Shown in pieces: positions 18,492 to 26,212 of a DNA stretch of 64,000 nt. How positions within the stretch are numbered: position 1 is the first letter of the stretch; each line of letters begins with the position of its first letter. A program made the translations under genes and the position numbers. Source of the stretch: Aestuariivita sp. (GTDB lineage: Bacteria; Pseudomonadota; Alphaproteobacteria; Rhodobacterales; Rhodobacteraceae); assembly GCF_021404545.1 (NCBI RefSeq), contig NZ_JAAWWD010000061.1, positions 96,001 to 160,000 on the forward strand. Direction: 5' to 3'. A model generated the notes under the pieces. It was not told the DNA's origin, made no database searches, and saw only the letters and a program-made list of their open reading frames with translations.

Positions 18492-18772
18492 GGCGTGATC
18501 CGCCCGATAATCCTGTGTGCCAGTGCCGCACCGACATCTTCGGGCAAGGCCGCGCCCCGGTCGGGCATCGCCGCCACAGCCGTATCCTGCCGTGCCGACA
18601 GCTCCGGCAGCACCTCAAGCCCGGCCAGTTCCCGCGCCAGCGCACCGGTCAGGCTATCTGCAATCCGGCGGGCGGTGCTGGGCGAAAACCCATGCAGGTC
18701 CAGGCGGTCGATGCGCAGCGTCACCCGCTCGGCCGCGCGACACTGGCGCTGGCGGATCGCATAGCGGGTCAT
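18488..18772 (-). CDS. small eCIS-associated protein of unknown function
   Basis: 94 residues from the ATG at 18770-18772, which forms an ATGA overlap with the ATPase stop; a GTG two codons upstream (18778) is possible but lacks that overlap. Sequence features: a basic N-terminus, then 'ERVTLRIDRLDLHGFSPSTA' and an amphipathic helix with RRIADSLTGALARELAGLEV. I see no catalytic motif, signal peptide or membrane segment. It is coupled to both the AAA+ ATPase before it and the giant DUF4157 protein after it (ATGA on both sides). That position suggests an adaptor or chaperone used while the giant protein is made or loaded, but that is inference from neighbourhood alone. Confidence 0.75.
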   Translation of the reverse strand: MTRYAIRQRQCRAAERVTLRIDRLDLHGFSPSTARRIADSLTGALARELAGLEVLPELSARQDTAVAAMPDRGAALPEDVGAALAHRIIGRITP

Positions 18773-20631
18773 GACCACCCCTCGAATTCCGTCGGGCTCA
18801 TCAACCGACCCATCTTGTCGTATTCAAACACCGCCGCGCGTCGAATATGCTCCATATTCAGCGGACAGGCCTGGTCGGCGGCCAGAAACGCCGCATTCAA
18901 CGCGATGGTTCGGATGGTGCCGCCTGCCACGTTAAGCCGGGACAGTCGCTCAAGATCCATCGGCTCGGCCACAACCTCGACAGGAAAGCTCTGAGCCCAG
19001 ATTTCGCGGCGTAACGCCCTGTCGGGGAACGGGAAGTCGATCAGAAACCGAATCCGCCGCACAAAGGCCGTGTCGATCGCGTCGCGGATATTCGTCGTCA
19101 GGATCGACAGCCCGGCAAAGGATTCCATCCGCTGCAACAGGTAAGCGATCTCGATATTGGCATAGCGATCATGGCTGTCGCTGACCTGACTGCGTTCGCC
19201 AAACAGAGCATCCGCTTCATCGAACAGCAGCACGACACCGCCGCCTTCGGCGGCGTCGAAAATACGGGCAAGGTTCTTTTCGGTCTCGCCGATATACTTG
19301 CTGACCACCGCTGACAGATCGATACGATAAAGATCCAGCCGCAGCGCGTTCGCCAGCACCTCGGCCGCCAGCGTCTTGCCGGTACCGGACGGGCCGGAAA
19401 ACAAAGCCGTCACGCCGCGCCCGCGCGCGCCCGGCCCGGCCATGCCCCAGCGATGATAGACGATGAAGCGATTGCGCACCTGCGCGACCAGATGTTCCAG
19501 CGTTTCGCGCTCGCGTTCGGGCAGGACGATATCGGCCCAACCCGCCTCGGTTTCAACCCGATCGGCAAGCGCGGCGAGCCGTGGTTCGGCCAATCCGCAG
19601 CAGCGGTCCCACAGCGGCATGTCACCGCGGGCGGTGGCCAGGGTCTGGATATCTGCTGCGGCCAGATCGAACTGACCCAGCACCTGCGGCAGTTCTTCAA
19701 GGGCGCCATTGGCGGTGGACCCTAGCGCCTGACGCCACAGCGCCTCCTGTTCGTCCGGGCTGGGCATCGGCACGCTGAGACACGCGATGGACCCCGCCCC
19801 GCTGACGCGCCGCCGCGCCGAAAACAGGATCGGGCAGGCGCAACCCTGTGCAAAGCTGAGTGCTGCTGCCGGATCGCCGTCCTCCAACTCAATCATCAGG
19901 ACCAGCGGCTGCAACAGGCACTCGCGTTCCCACAGCCGTTGGATCAGGCTGCGGCTTTCGATGTCGGAAGGTATCGCGGCAGCCTGCATCCGGCACAGCA
20001 GCCGCCCCGCCTTGCGCGCCGCTTGGGCCACGACGCGCTGCCGGTCGTGCATGTGGCGACCATCCAGGCTCAGATGCACCGGACCACGGTCCCAGCTGTC
20101 CCGCAACCGTTCCGCCACCCGCAGTTGCGACGGAGGCAGCAGCGCATCGTCATAGACGGGCCGGTCAGCGCGCTCCAGCAGGCGCCGGTCCAGGTCGCGC
20201 AGGCCCAGCAGCGCGCTCAGCGTCCGCTCGTCAATCGCAAGCCCGGCCCGGGTCGGCGACCGGCCCTCCAGCGTAAGACAGTGCCAGTACCGCAGCGGCC
20301 GCCCCGGCGACAGCGCGTTCCAGTGCGGGGCGTCCAGCACCGCAAGTGCGACGGCAAAACTGGCCTCCGCGCCGCTGCCGGGCCCACGCAGACCCGCGAC
20401 CAGCTGGGCAATGCGCGGGTCCATCTCGACACCGGCGCACAACAGCAGCAGATCGGCCTCGAACGCGGTCAGACCCAGGCGGTCTACGATGCGACCCAAT
20501 GCGGTCCCGCGCGCGGTTTCCAGGAAGTCCGGGCCATCCGGCGCGGCACTCTCGGCCTCAAGCCTGGCGCGGATCCGGGCCAGGCCCTCGGCCAGCACCG
20601 CCTGATCCCGCTGCTGTGGCGTGCCGCTCAT
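18769..20631 (-). CDS. eCIS AAA+ ATPase (Afp15/PVC15 class)
   Basis: 620 residues. The C-terminal third is a classical AAA+ module: Walker A GPSGTGKT at 413-420, Walker B VVLLFDEAD at 466-473 and a sensor-1 ILTTN. A following FVRR pair serves as candidate arginine finger. The N-terminal ~380 residues are a helical, poorly conserved domain typical of the family. Afp15-type ATPases are needed for eCIS assembly or cargo loading and stay in the producing cell. The gene starts in an ATGA overlap with the DUF4255 cap gene, the same cap-ATPase adjacency as Afp16/Afp15, and is followed by the 94-residue protein. Confidence 0.95.
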   Translation of the reverse strand: MSGTPQQRDQAVLAEGLARIRARLEAESAAPDGPDFLETARGTALGRIVDRLGLTAFEADLLLLCAGVEMDPRIAQLVAGLRGPGSGAEASFAVALAVLDAPHWNALSPGRPLRYWHCLTLEGRSPTRAGLAIDERTLSALLGLRDLDRRLLERADRPVYDDALLPPSQLRVAERLRDSWDRGPVHLSLDGRHMHDRQRVVAQAARKAGRLLCRMQAAAIPSDIESRSLIQRLWERECLLQPLVLMIELEDGDPAAALSFAQGCACPILFSARRRVSGAGSIACLSVPMPSPDEQEALWRQALGSTANGALEELPQVLGQFDLAAADIQTLATARGDMPLWDRCCGLAEPRLAALADRVETEAGWADIVLPERERETLEHLVAQVRNRFIVYHRWGMAGPGARGRGVTALFSGPSGTGKTLAAEVLANALRLDLYRIDLSAVVSKYIGETEKNLARIFDAAEGGGVVLLFDEADALFGERSQVSDSHDRYANIEIAYLLQRMESFAGLSILTTNIRDAIDTAFVRRIRFLIDFPFPDRALRREIWAQSFPVEVVAEPMDLERLSRLNVAGGTIRTIALNAAFLAADQACPLNMEHIRRAAVFEYDKMGRLMSPTEFEGWS

Positions 20632-21911
20632 ATCGTCACCTGCGGGCTGTCGAAATTGCCCGCCCCATCAAACCCCAGTGGCGAATCCACGCCATCGACA
20701 CGCAGGCGCAGCAGGTAATCGCCCGCAGCGACATCCGTATAGCGGAACACGATCTGGGTCGTGGTCTCGGCCGGGGCCGTCACGCCGTTGTCGCGCGGGG
20801 CGTCAAGGCTGTAGTGCCGCGGGCGCGCGCTGCCCAGCTGGTTCAGCGACAGGCTCACGCGCTGCCGCGCGCCGATCGCGGGCGTCGTTGTCAGCGTCAG
20901 GTCACCGGTGCGATAGGTCACCCCATCAACGTCGCGCTCACTGTCGGGTGTGACCACATGGGTGAATGTCGCCGCCAGCGGCAAGGCAACGGTGTTGGAC
21001 CTCAACGCCTGATGCGGCACCGGAGGATCGCCCAGATCGGGCGCGATCACCGCGCTCAGCGGCACCAGACCCGGCAAGGGCGGTGTCGCCAGATCCGCCA
21101 GCGGAAGAACGATACGCAGGGGTGTGATCTGTGCCGCGGTCGGCATGTGGGTGACCGTCCCAAACAGCAGGCTGAGCCCATCGGTAGCCAAGCTCGTTCC
21201 GTCGATCACAACCGTGTCCGCCATGGTCAGCGCCTGGCCATCGCCACCTTGTGCCGACACCCCGGTCAGATGCGCGCCCAATGTCGGCAGAACCCGGATC
21301 AGCCGCCGCGTCACCGGGAGCGCAGACCCCGGAGCACTTTCGCTTTCGATAAACGCGACCGACACCTTATAGGCCATCGACAACCGGTATTGTGCATCCA
21401 GCGCCGACCACATACGCGACATCTCTTCCGAGCTGATCGCCTCGGGCGAGATGCGTATCAGCTCGGCCTGGGCATCGATCCCCGATGCGGCAATCACCGC
21501 CGGGACCGGCGCTTGCAACGCATCGCGGATGTGCCGACGCGACAGCACCGGCTCCTCGTGGAGCAAAAGCGCGGCATGACCCATCAGAACCTCGGCGAAC
21601 AAGGCCTGCGCGCCATAGGCGGTCATCAGGTAATGCAGATCCAGCACCAGAGCGGGACGGGTCGTCAGCCCGCCGCCCGCCGACCGGGTCGGCTGGTCGG
21701 CATTGCGGTAGGTCACGTTTGGCGTGACCTGATGCAGGAACAGGTTGAGCTGCGTGGGATCGGCATTGGCCACGCCGGAGATCAGGTCCGGCGGGGTCGA
21801 GGTGACCGAAAACGCCCCCACGACCGAGGCCACGTCATTGGCCACCAGCCGCGCGTTGATCCGGGCGCGCAGCACGGCGGTGATCGCAGCCATGGCATAG
21901 CCGTCGCTCAT
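20628..21911 (-). CDS. eCIS tail cap/terminator, DUF4255 protein (Afp16/PVC16 class)
   Basis: 427 residues. The N-terminal ~190 residues match DUF4255 tail terminators: 'AAITAVLRARINARL', 'DPTQLNLFLHQVTPNVTYRN' and 'PALVLDLHYLMTAYG' are typical. These proteins form the hexameric cap that stops tube and sheath growth and fixes particle length. Past residue ~200 the chain extends into beta-rich, Ig-like segments ending 'YLLRLRVDGVDSPLGF', longer than the roughly 200-300 residues usual for Afp16. This extension is also seen in DUF4255 proteins of other eCIS loci and could decorate the capped end. Coupled by ATGA overlaps on both sides. Confidence 0.93.
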   Translation of the reverse strand: MSDGYAMAAITAVLRARINARLVANDVASVVGAFSVTSTPPDLISGVANADPTQLNLFLHQVTPNVTYRNADQPTRSAGGGLTTRPALVLDLHYLMTAYGAQALFAEVLMGHAALLLHEEPVLSRRHIRDALQAPVPAVIAASGIDAQAELIRISPEAISSEEMSRMWSALDAQYRLSMAYKVSVAFIESESAPGSALPVTRRLIRVLPTLGAHLTGVSAQGGDGQALTMADTVVIDGTSLATDGLSLLFGTVTHMPTAAQITPLRIVLPLADLATPPLPGLVPLSAVIAPDLGDPPVPHQALRSNTVALPLAATFTHVVTPDSERDVDGVTYRTGDLTLTTTPAIGARQRVSLSLNQLGSARPRHYSLDAPRDNGVTAPAETTTQIVFRYTDVAAGDYLLRLRVDGVDSPLGFDGAGNFDSPQVTI

Positions 21912-22639
21912 CCACGCCCTCCCAGATAGGTGTTCAGATCAGGCGCCGGATTGTCCGCGCTGCGCCGCACCCGCGCCGTCCGGGCGGGCGGCGGTGCGGC
22001 GCGGATCTCCAGATGGCCGATATGCACGTCCACCCGCCGCTCAGGCGGCGGCTTCGTCACTGGCATCGGTGGCACCGCCTGAGGCATCGCATCTACGACC
22101 GGCGGCGGCAGCACGCCCTCAGGGAGATGCGGCGCGTCCGGCACTGTCGGCACCGGTGCGGGCGCAGGTCGGGCGTCTGGCGTGTCGCCCACCGGGCGTG
22201 CCACGGCGTCCGGCACATCCGGCGCGAGGTCGGGCGCGTCCTGCAAGATCTCCTCGCGGCGCAGCGTGTGCAGCTCACGGGTTATGTGACGAAACTCGGT
22301 GGTCCGCTCATGCGCGATTTCGCGGTGATCATGTCTCACCTCAAGCGGCACCCGCGTCTCAGGTGCGGTGCGCTCGGTTTCAGGGTCAGGCAGGGGTGCG
22401 GGCGACCGCGCCGACGGTTCCGGCGCGATCTGCTCGGGGGCCGGTGCACGCAGCGGCGCGGGCGGCGTATCCGCCGCTTTCTCGGCCGACGGCGCAGACG
22501 GGGGGGTGCGCGCTTGAACCTCTTCGACGAATCCCTCGTCAGATCTGCCTTGCGGCTCGAACAGGCCTGGAAGCTGTGGGGTCAGCAGGCGCGCCGTCCC
22601 AAGCTGCCGGGCCGCCAACCGGGTGAACATATCGGTCAT
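21908..22639 (-). CDS. proline-rich eCIS-associated protein with C-terminal IGxLEIRA motif
   Basis: 243 residues from the ATG at 22637-22639 (ATGA overlap with the preceding stop); a longer frame extends into the zinc-ribbon gene and is rejected. The first ~30 residues ('MTDMFTRLAARQLG') look structured. Residues ~35-110 and 140-215 are Pro/Ala/Glu-rich and probably disordered, separated by a charged helix ('HITRELHTLRREEIL'). The C-terminus carries 'VDVHIGHLEIRAAPPP' and ends 'DLNTYLGGRG', a pattern I associate with small proteins encoded beside DUF4255 genes in eCIS loci. No enzyme motif or signal peptide. The ordered ends joined by disordered linkers suggest a tether or scaffold; that is inference. 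Confidence 0.78.
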   Translation of the reverse strand: MTDMFTRLAARQLGTARLLTPQLPGLFEPQGRSDEGFVEEVQARTPPSAPSAEKAADTPPAPLRAPAPEQIAPEPSARSPAPLPDPETERTAPETRVPLEVRHDHREIAHERTTEFRHITRELHTLRREEILQDAPDLAPDVPDAVARPVGDTPDARPAPAPVPTVPDAPHLPEGVLPPPVVDAMPQAVPPMPVTKPPPERRVDVHIGHLEIRAAPPPARTARVRRSADNPAPDLNTYLGGRG

Positions 22640-23325
22640 GGCACATCCATTAGCAGATAGGCCTCGCGCCGGACCGGCGCCATCTCCAAGAGCCGGGCCT
22701 CGCTCCAGCCATAGCGCATGGCCAGTTGGTGCACCTCCCACAGCGTCCGCCGGGCCCAGGCCTCGAGCCGAGCCAGCAACACGGCACAGGCATCGAACCC
22801 GCTTTGCCAGCTTGCGCCGCATTCCGGACAGTCCAGGGCCATTTCCGCGGCGGCCAGCGGATCCTCCTGCTCCATCCGCTCTGCCAGCGCCAGCACCACG
22901 CCAGGTGGCAGGCTCTCGGGCGGGTGCGTCCGCGTGTCTCCGGTCACGTGATCGACGGTCGCGCGCAGCAGGTCCCGGCGCATGCGCTCTGGCCCGCTCG
23001 CCCGGTCAAGCCGCGCAAGATCGGTCTGCGTCGGCAAATGATACCGCACCGTCCAGCCGTCATGCGACAGTGTTCCGGCCACCTCGGGGGCGGCCTCTTG
23101 CGCCGCGATCAGCGCCTGCGCCGAAAGCTGTACCCCCAACGCAGTGTCACAGTCCGGGCAGCGGTCGTGGCAGGTGATCCGATCGCCAAACGACAGCGCA
23201 AATCCCGTCAGCGCCGCCGCCTGCACCGCCCCGAGGCTCTGCCCGGACCCAAGCCAGGGCGCGGCCACTACCAAGGCCCGCGCGGATGCGGGCAGCGCTT
23301 GCAGGCTGTCCCAAAGGCGCATCAT
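22636..23325 (-). CDS. eCIS-associated zinc-ribbon protein (baseplate or assembly factor)
   Basis: 229 residues from the ATG at 23323-23325, 16 nt after the tube stop; an upstream in-frame start would lie inside the tube gene. Two CxxC knuckles, 'CHDRCPDC' near residue 65 and 'CPECGASWQSGFD' near 165, are placed to form a zinc ribbon. Between and after them the protein is helical, with 'PPGVVLALAERMEQEDPLAA' and the closing 'RYGWSEARLLEMAPVRREAY'. Proteins with this tail of 'Y.WSE..LL.L...RR..Y' next to tube and cap genes occur in many contractile particle loci and are compared with T4 baseplate hub assembly proteins. The particular role here is not known. Confidence 0.78.
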   Translation of the reverse strand: MMRLWDSLQALPASARALVVAAPWLGSGQSLGAVQAAALTGFALSFGDRITCHDRCPDCDTALGVQLSAQALIAAQEAAPEVAGTLSHDGWTVRYHLPTQTDLARLDRASGPERMRRDLLRATVDHVTGDTRTHPPESLPPGVVLALAERMEQEDPLAAAEMALDCPECGASWQSGFDACAVLLARLEAWARRTLWEVHQLAMRYGWSEARLLEMAPVRREAYLLMDVP

Positions 23326-23341
23326 GGCGCCAGCGTCCCAG

Positions 23342-23866
23342 TTACTGTGGCTCGAGGAAGCTGGGTTCGGTCGGTTCGGGCTGATCATAGTCGCGCTCCC
23401 ATCCCTCGTTCTCGATCTTCATCATCTCGATCGCGATGGCATTGGCGTTGGCATCCAGATCCGGCAGCGTCTGGAACTCCGACACCCAGCAATTGTAGAT
23501 GCGATAGGACATCGCCACCTGCCCCGCCTCGTTCAGGTGCTGGATGATGATGTTCTTGCGCAGATCCATCAGCGAGCTTTCCGCCCCAAGGCCCGAGCCA
23601 TAGTTCCAGACCTTGTTGGCCCATTGCTCGAATGTCGGGTCATAGGTCTTGCCGCGCTCCAGCGTGATCGGCTCGTATTCGGTGCGCCCCGGCGCCTTGC
23701 GAGACGAGGACGGATCGCCGCCAGCGCGGTGTTTGATGACTTCGGTCGTGCGTTTCAGCGCACTGACCTTGGAAACGCCGGCCACGGTCCTGCCGTCGAT
23801 GACGACCAGGAATTTGTAGTTCGGCAACTCGTGATACCGGTGTGTGTTGGTGTTGAACGTTGGCAT
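23342..23866 (-). CDS. eCIS inner tube protein (Afp1/PVC1 class)
   Basis: 174 residues. Matches the phage tail region protein / tube family of eCIS: 'YKFLVVIDGRTVAGVSKVSA' (residues 17-36), 'EPITLERGKTYDPTFEQWAN' and the C-terminal 'YRIYNCWVSEFQTLPDLDAN'. The protein stacks in hexameric rings to form the lumen through which cargo passes. It begins 10 nt after the sheath stop with a GAGGGG ribosome binding site. Typical loci carry two or three tube-like genes (main tube and initiator); this is the only clear one in the window besides the CIS-tube adaptor. Confidence 0.95.
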   Translation of the reverse strand: MPTFNTNTHRYHELPNYKFLVVIDGRTVAGVSKVSALKRTTEVIKHRAGGDPSSSRKAPGRTEYEPITLERGKTYDPTFEQWANKVWNYGSGLGAESSLMDLRKNIIIQHLNEAGQVAMSYRIYNCWVSEFQTLPDLDANANAIAIEMMKIENEGWERDYDQPEPTEPSFLEPQ

Positions 23867-23876
23867 GACGGACCCC

Positions 23877-25856
23877 TCAGACCTCGACCTGACCAGCCAG
23901 CTGCTGGATGGTGATGATGACGAATTCGGCAGGCTTCAGCGGCGCAAAGCCGACCAGTACGTTGACGATACCGCGATCAATATCGGCCTGGGTCGTCGTT
24001 GTGGAATCGCACGCGACGAAATAGGCCTCCTGCGGCGTGGTGCCCTTGAACGCGCCCTGCCGGAACAGTTGCTGCATGAAGGTGCCAACGTTCAGCCGCA
24101 GCTGCGACCAGAGCTGTTCGGCATTGGGCTCGAACACCGCCCATTGCGTACCGCGATAGAGGCTCTCCTCGATAAACAGCGCGATGCGCCGGACCGACAG
24201 GTATTTCCATTCGCTCGCTGCCTGATCGGCACCTTGCAGCGTCCGCGCGCCCCACGCCACCGTGCGGTAAACCGGGAAGTTGCGGATGCAGTTCAACCCG
24301 AGCGGGTTCAACGCGCCGTTCTCCGCATCGTTGAGGTTCTGCGTCAGCCCCTGCACCCGGCTGATCGTGGCCTCTGTCCCGGCGGGCGCCTTCCAGACGC
24401 CGCGGTTGGTATCGGTGCGCGCATAAAGACCGGCCATGGCGCCGCAGGGCGCAAACCGCCGCAACTGAAACGCGCGCAACGGATCGACGAACAACAGATG
24501 CGGATAATAGGCCGCGCCATGATTGCCCGTCACCGTCAGCCCGCCGCTGATCCAGTCAATGGCGCTGGCGGTGTCGCGGATCTCGGGCGGCGGATCGACC
24601 AGAAGAAAGGCGCGCTCGGCCTGGCACAGCTCCATCCCGCGCGCAAAGATCTCGTTCGGATCGACCGTGCCGTCCGTGGTATTGGGATCGCCCGGCGCGC
24701 TGCGCGTGGCATCGGGTATGCACAGGATGTTGAACATATCCACCTGACGCAATGCTTGCATGCCGGTGAAATTGCCTTCGTTGCCCACCAGCCCGGCCGT
24801 GTCCGGCAGGCCGGTTCCAGCCACCGCCGCCACGGGGGCGGTCTGCGCCTCGGTGTCCCGGCCCAGCCCAAGGCGGTAATGACCCACGTTACGCGTCCCC
24901 GTCGACAACCCAAGCTGCGCCAGGGCCGAGTTCGGCACTCCGGCGGCAAAGCTCAGCCGGGCATCCAGCGCGCCGCCCAGTAGCTCGGGATCGAAATCGG
25001 GATAGATGCGCAGCCCCTGCCCACTGGCAGAAGGTACGACACGCACCGCCGCTCCCGGAACAAGCGGCCCGATCACCTCGTTGATGCGCCGCTCCACATG
25101 GCGGCTCAGACCCAGGATCGACTGCGGCAGCGCTTCACCATTGTTGAAGATCGGCACCGGCACCGACACAATCGCCGCAACCGGAACGTCCGAGGTGATG
25201 CGGATCGAATAATCGTTGTCATTCAGCAGCGCATTTAGATCCACATCGCCGCCCGCCGCACCGGTCTGTACGGGCCGCCCCGCCGCTGGATCGGCAATCT
25301 CGACGATAACCATCTTCGATCCGGTGGCCGGATCGTTCACCACCGCCTCGACATTGCGCGGGCTGGTCGCTGACATCGACACATCGGTGAACCGCTCAAT
25401 CGCACCAGAGTCCAGATCGGTGATCGTCAGGTTGAAATTCGCGACATCGCTGACACCGTTGTAATCCACATCGACCAGCCGGTTATTGGCATCTTCTCCG
25501 GTCGCCGCCGCGGTCACGCTCAGCGCCGCATTGGCGCCACCTCCCACCGCATCCTCCAGGGTGATGGCGGCCGGTTCTGCATCCACCCGCGGCACCCGCA
25601 CGACGATCGCCTCTGATCCGCCATTGGCGAAGAACTGTTGCACCGCATAGGATAAAAGACTGTCCTCGTGCAGCCCGCCGAACAGTCGCTCGAAATCGCC
25701 AAAGCTGCGCACGGTATACGCGACATTGTCTCGTCCGGTGACGCGCGCTGTCCAGCCCACGAAGGCGGTGATCGAGGTGGCGACACCGGCGATTGTCCGA
25801 ACGCCACTGGATTGTTCCTGGATGTAAACTCCCGGATAGGTTGGGGTGACTGGCAT
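23877..25856 (-). CDS. eCIS contractile sheath protein (Afp2-4/PVC2-4 class)
   Basis: 659 residues from the ATG at 25854-25856, preceded by TTGGAG; the frame stays open 29 codons further upstream, but the family N-terminus 'TPTYPGVYIQEQSSGVRTIA' starts here. The next segment 'GVATSITAFVGWTARVTGRD' and 'NGGSEAIVVRV' are typical phage tail sheath sequence. The C-terminal domain 'QGAFKGTTPQEAYFVACDST', with the last strand 'AEFVIITIQQLAGQVEV', is the conserved core that interlocks neighbouring subunits and wraps the tube. Residues ~110-330 are a variable insertion. It is the first gene of the 18-gene operon. Only one sheath gene is present, while Afp and PVC have three. Confidence 0.96.
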   Translation of the reverse strand: MPVTPTYPGVYIQEQSSGVRTIAGVATSITAFVGWTARVTGRDNVAYTVRSFGDFERLFGGLHEDSLLSYAVQQFFANGGSEAIVVRVPRVDAEPAAITLEDAVGGGANAALSVTAAATGEDANNRLVDVDYNGVSDVANFNLTITDLDSGAIERFTDVSMSATSPRNVEAVVNDPATGSKMVIVEIADPAAGRPVQTGAAGGDVDLNALLNDNDYSIRITSDVPVAAIVSVPVPIFNNGEALPQSILGLSRHVERRINEVIGPLVPGAAVRVVPSASGQGLRIYPDFDPELLGGALDARLSFAAGVPNSALAQLGLSTGTRNVGHYRLGLGRDTEAQTAPVAAVAGTGLPDTAGLVGNEGNFTGMQALRQVDMFNILCIPDATRSAPGDPNTTDGTVDPNEIFARGMELCQAERAFLLVDPPPEIRDTASAIDWISGGLTVTGNHGAAYYPHLLFVDPLRAFQLRRFAPCGAMAGLYARTDTNRGVWKAPAGTEATISRVQGLTQNLNDAENGALNPLGLNCIRNFPVYRTVAWGARTLQGADQAASEWKYLSVRRIALFIEESLYRGTQWAVFEPNAEQLWSQLRLNVGTFMQQLFRQGAFKGTTPQEAYFVACDSTTTTQADIDRGIVNVLVGFAPLKPAEFVIITIQQLAGQVEV

Positions 25857-25923
25857 GGGATTGCTCCAACGAAAGGGGCGCCGCGCGCCCGTGACGTGGC
25901 CTGAAACAGACCGACTCACAGCA

Positions 25924-25966
25924 CTTTGACCCAGCCTCTTCACGCAGATGTCACGCGCATGTCACG
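25924..25966 (-). promoter_or_regulatory. candidate SARP-type operator and promoter of the eCIS operon
   Basis: Read on the minus strand there are three heptamers, CGTGACA (25966-25960), CGTGACA (25955-25949) and CGTGAAG (25944-25938), separated by exactly 4 nt each. Seven-plus-four spacing (11 bp, same helix face) is the arrangement bound by SARP/BTAD activators such as ActII-ORF4 and DnrI. In those systems the last repeat lies 8 bp upstream of the -10 box; here 8 nt (25937-25930) separate it from TCAAAG (25929-25924), a weak -10 candidate. A degenerate fourth repeat (TGCGAGA) lies at 25977-25971. The sheath start is 67 nt downstream of the -10. The divergent gene encodes a SARP/BTAD protein. 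Confidence 0.6.
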
Positions 25967-26009
25967 TCAGTCTCGCAGCGCAAGATTCAGCCTACGCCAC
26001 ACGCCTGCG

Positions 26010-26038
26010 TTGAACGCATCTTGTGTTCAGGCTAAGGT
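26010..26038 (+). promoter_or_regulatory. candidate promoter of the SARP/BTAD regulator with overlapping inverted repeat
   Basis: TTGAAC (26010-26015) and TAAGGT (26033-26038) are separated by 17 bp, giving a plausible but weak sigma-70 promoter facing the regulator. The inverted repeat TGAAC (26011-26015) / GTTCA (26025-26029) with a 9-bp spacer covers the -35 and spacer and could be an operator. A transcript starting near 26045 would have a leader of about 170 nt. Confidence 0.35.
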
Positions 26039-26058
26039 CCGTTGGTATTGTCATGTGT

Positions 26059-26076
26059 GGGAGAGGCCGCTCTCTC
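26059..26076 (+). other. hairpin in the regulator leader
   Basis: GGGAGAG (26059-26065) pairs with CTCTCTC (26070-26076) around a GCCG tetraloop, including one G-U pair. It is followed 3-4 nt later by a T-rich run (ATTTATTTTGTTTT, 26082-26095). This could act as a weak attenuator in the regulator's leader or be a DNA-level inverted repeat. No direct evidence separates the two. Confidence 0.35.
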
Positions 26077-26175
26077 ACCCCATTTATTTTGTTTTCCGGC
26101 TGTGCCGCCCCGGGTTTCAAGACCGAGCCGACGTGGATCAACCCGGCTGCAAGACACGAGCAGATTTCTGTTATG

Positions 26176-26195
26176 GGGCGCCCGCAGCGGCGCCC
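26176..26195 (+). other. GC-rich hairpin just upstream of the regulator ribosome binding site
   Basis: GGGCGCC (26176-26182) and GGCGCCC (26189-26195) form a perfect 7-bp stem with a 6-nt loop, 5 nt before the ribosome binding site GAGGGA and 17 nt before the ATG at 26213. Such a stem may tune translation of the regulator. Confidence 0.35.
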
Positions 26196-26212
26196 GACCG
26201 AGGGACGTATTG

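Noticed and set aside
10605..18764. Very long plus-strand open frame (about 2700 codons) opposite the giant gene
   Set aside because: It mirrors the codon structure of the GC-rich giant gene on the other strand, has an Arg/His/Gln-biased composition without domains, and would overlap two real genes.
1..25856. Interpretation as a prophage
   Set aside because: There are no capsid, portal, terminase, integrase, lysis or replication genes in 26 kb, while DUF4255, AAA+ ATPase and DUF4157 genes are eCIS markers.
1..25856. Interpretation as a type VI secretion system
   Set aside because: No TssJ/L/M membrane complex, TssB/C sheath pair or ClpV; sheath and cap are of the eCIS type.
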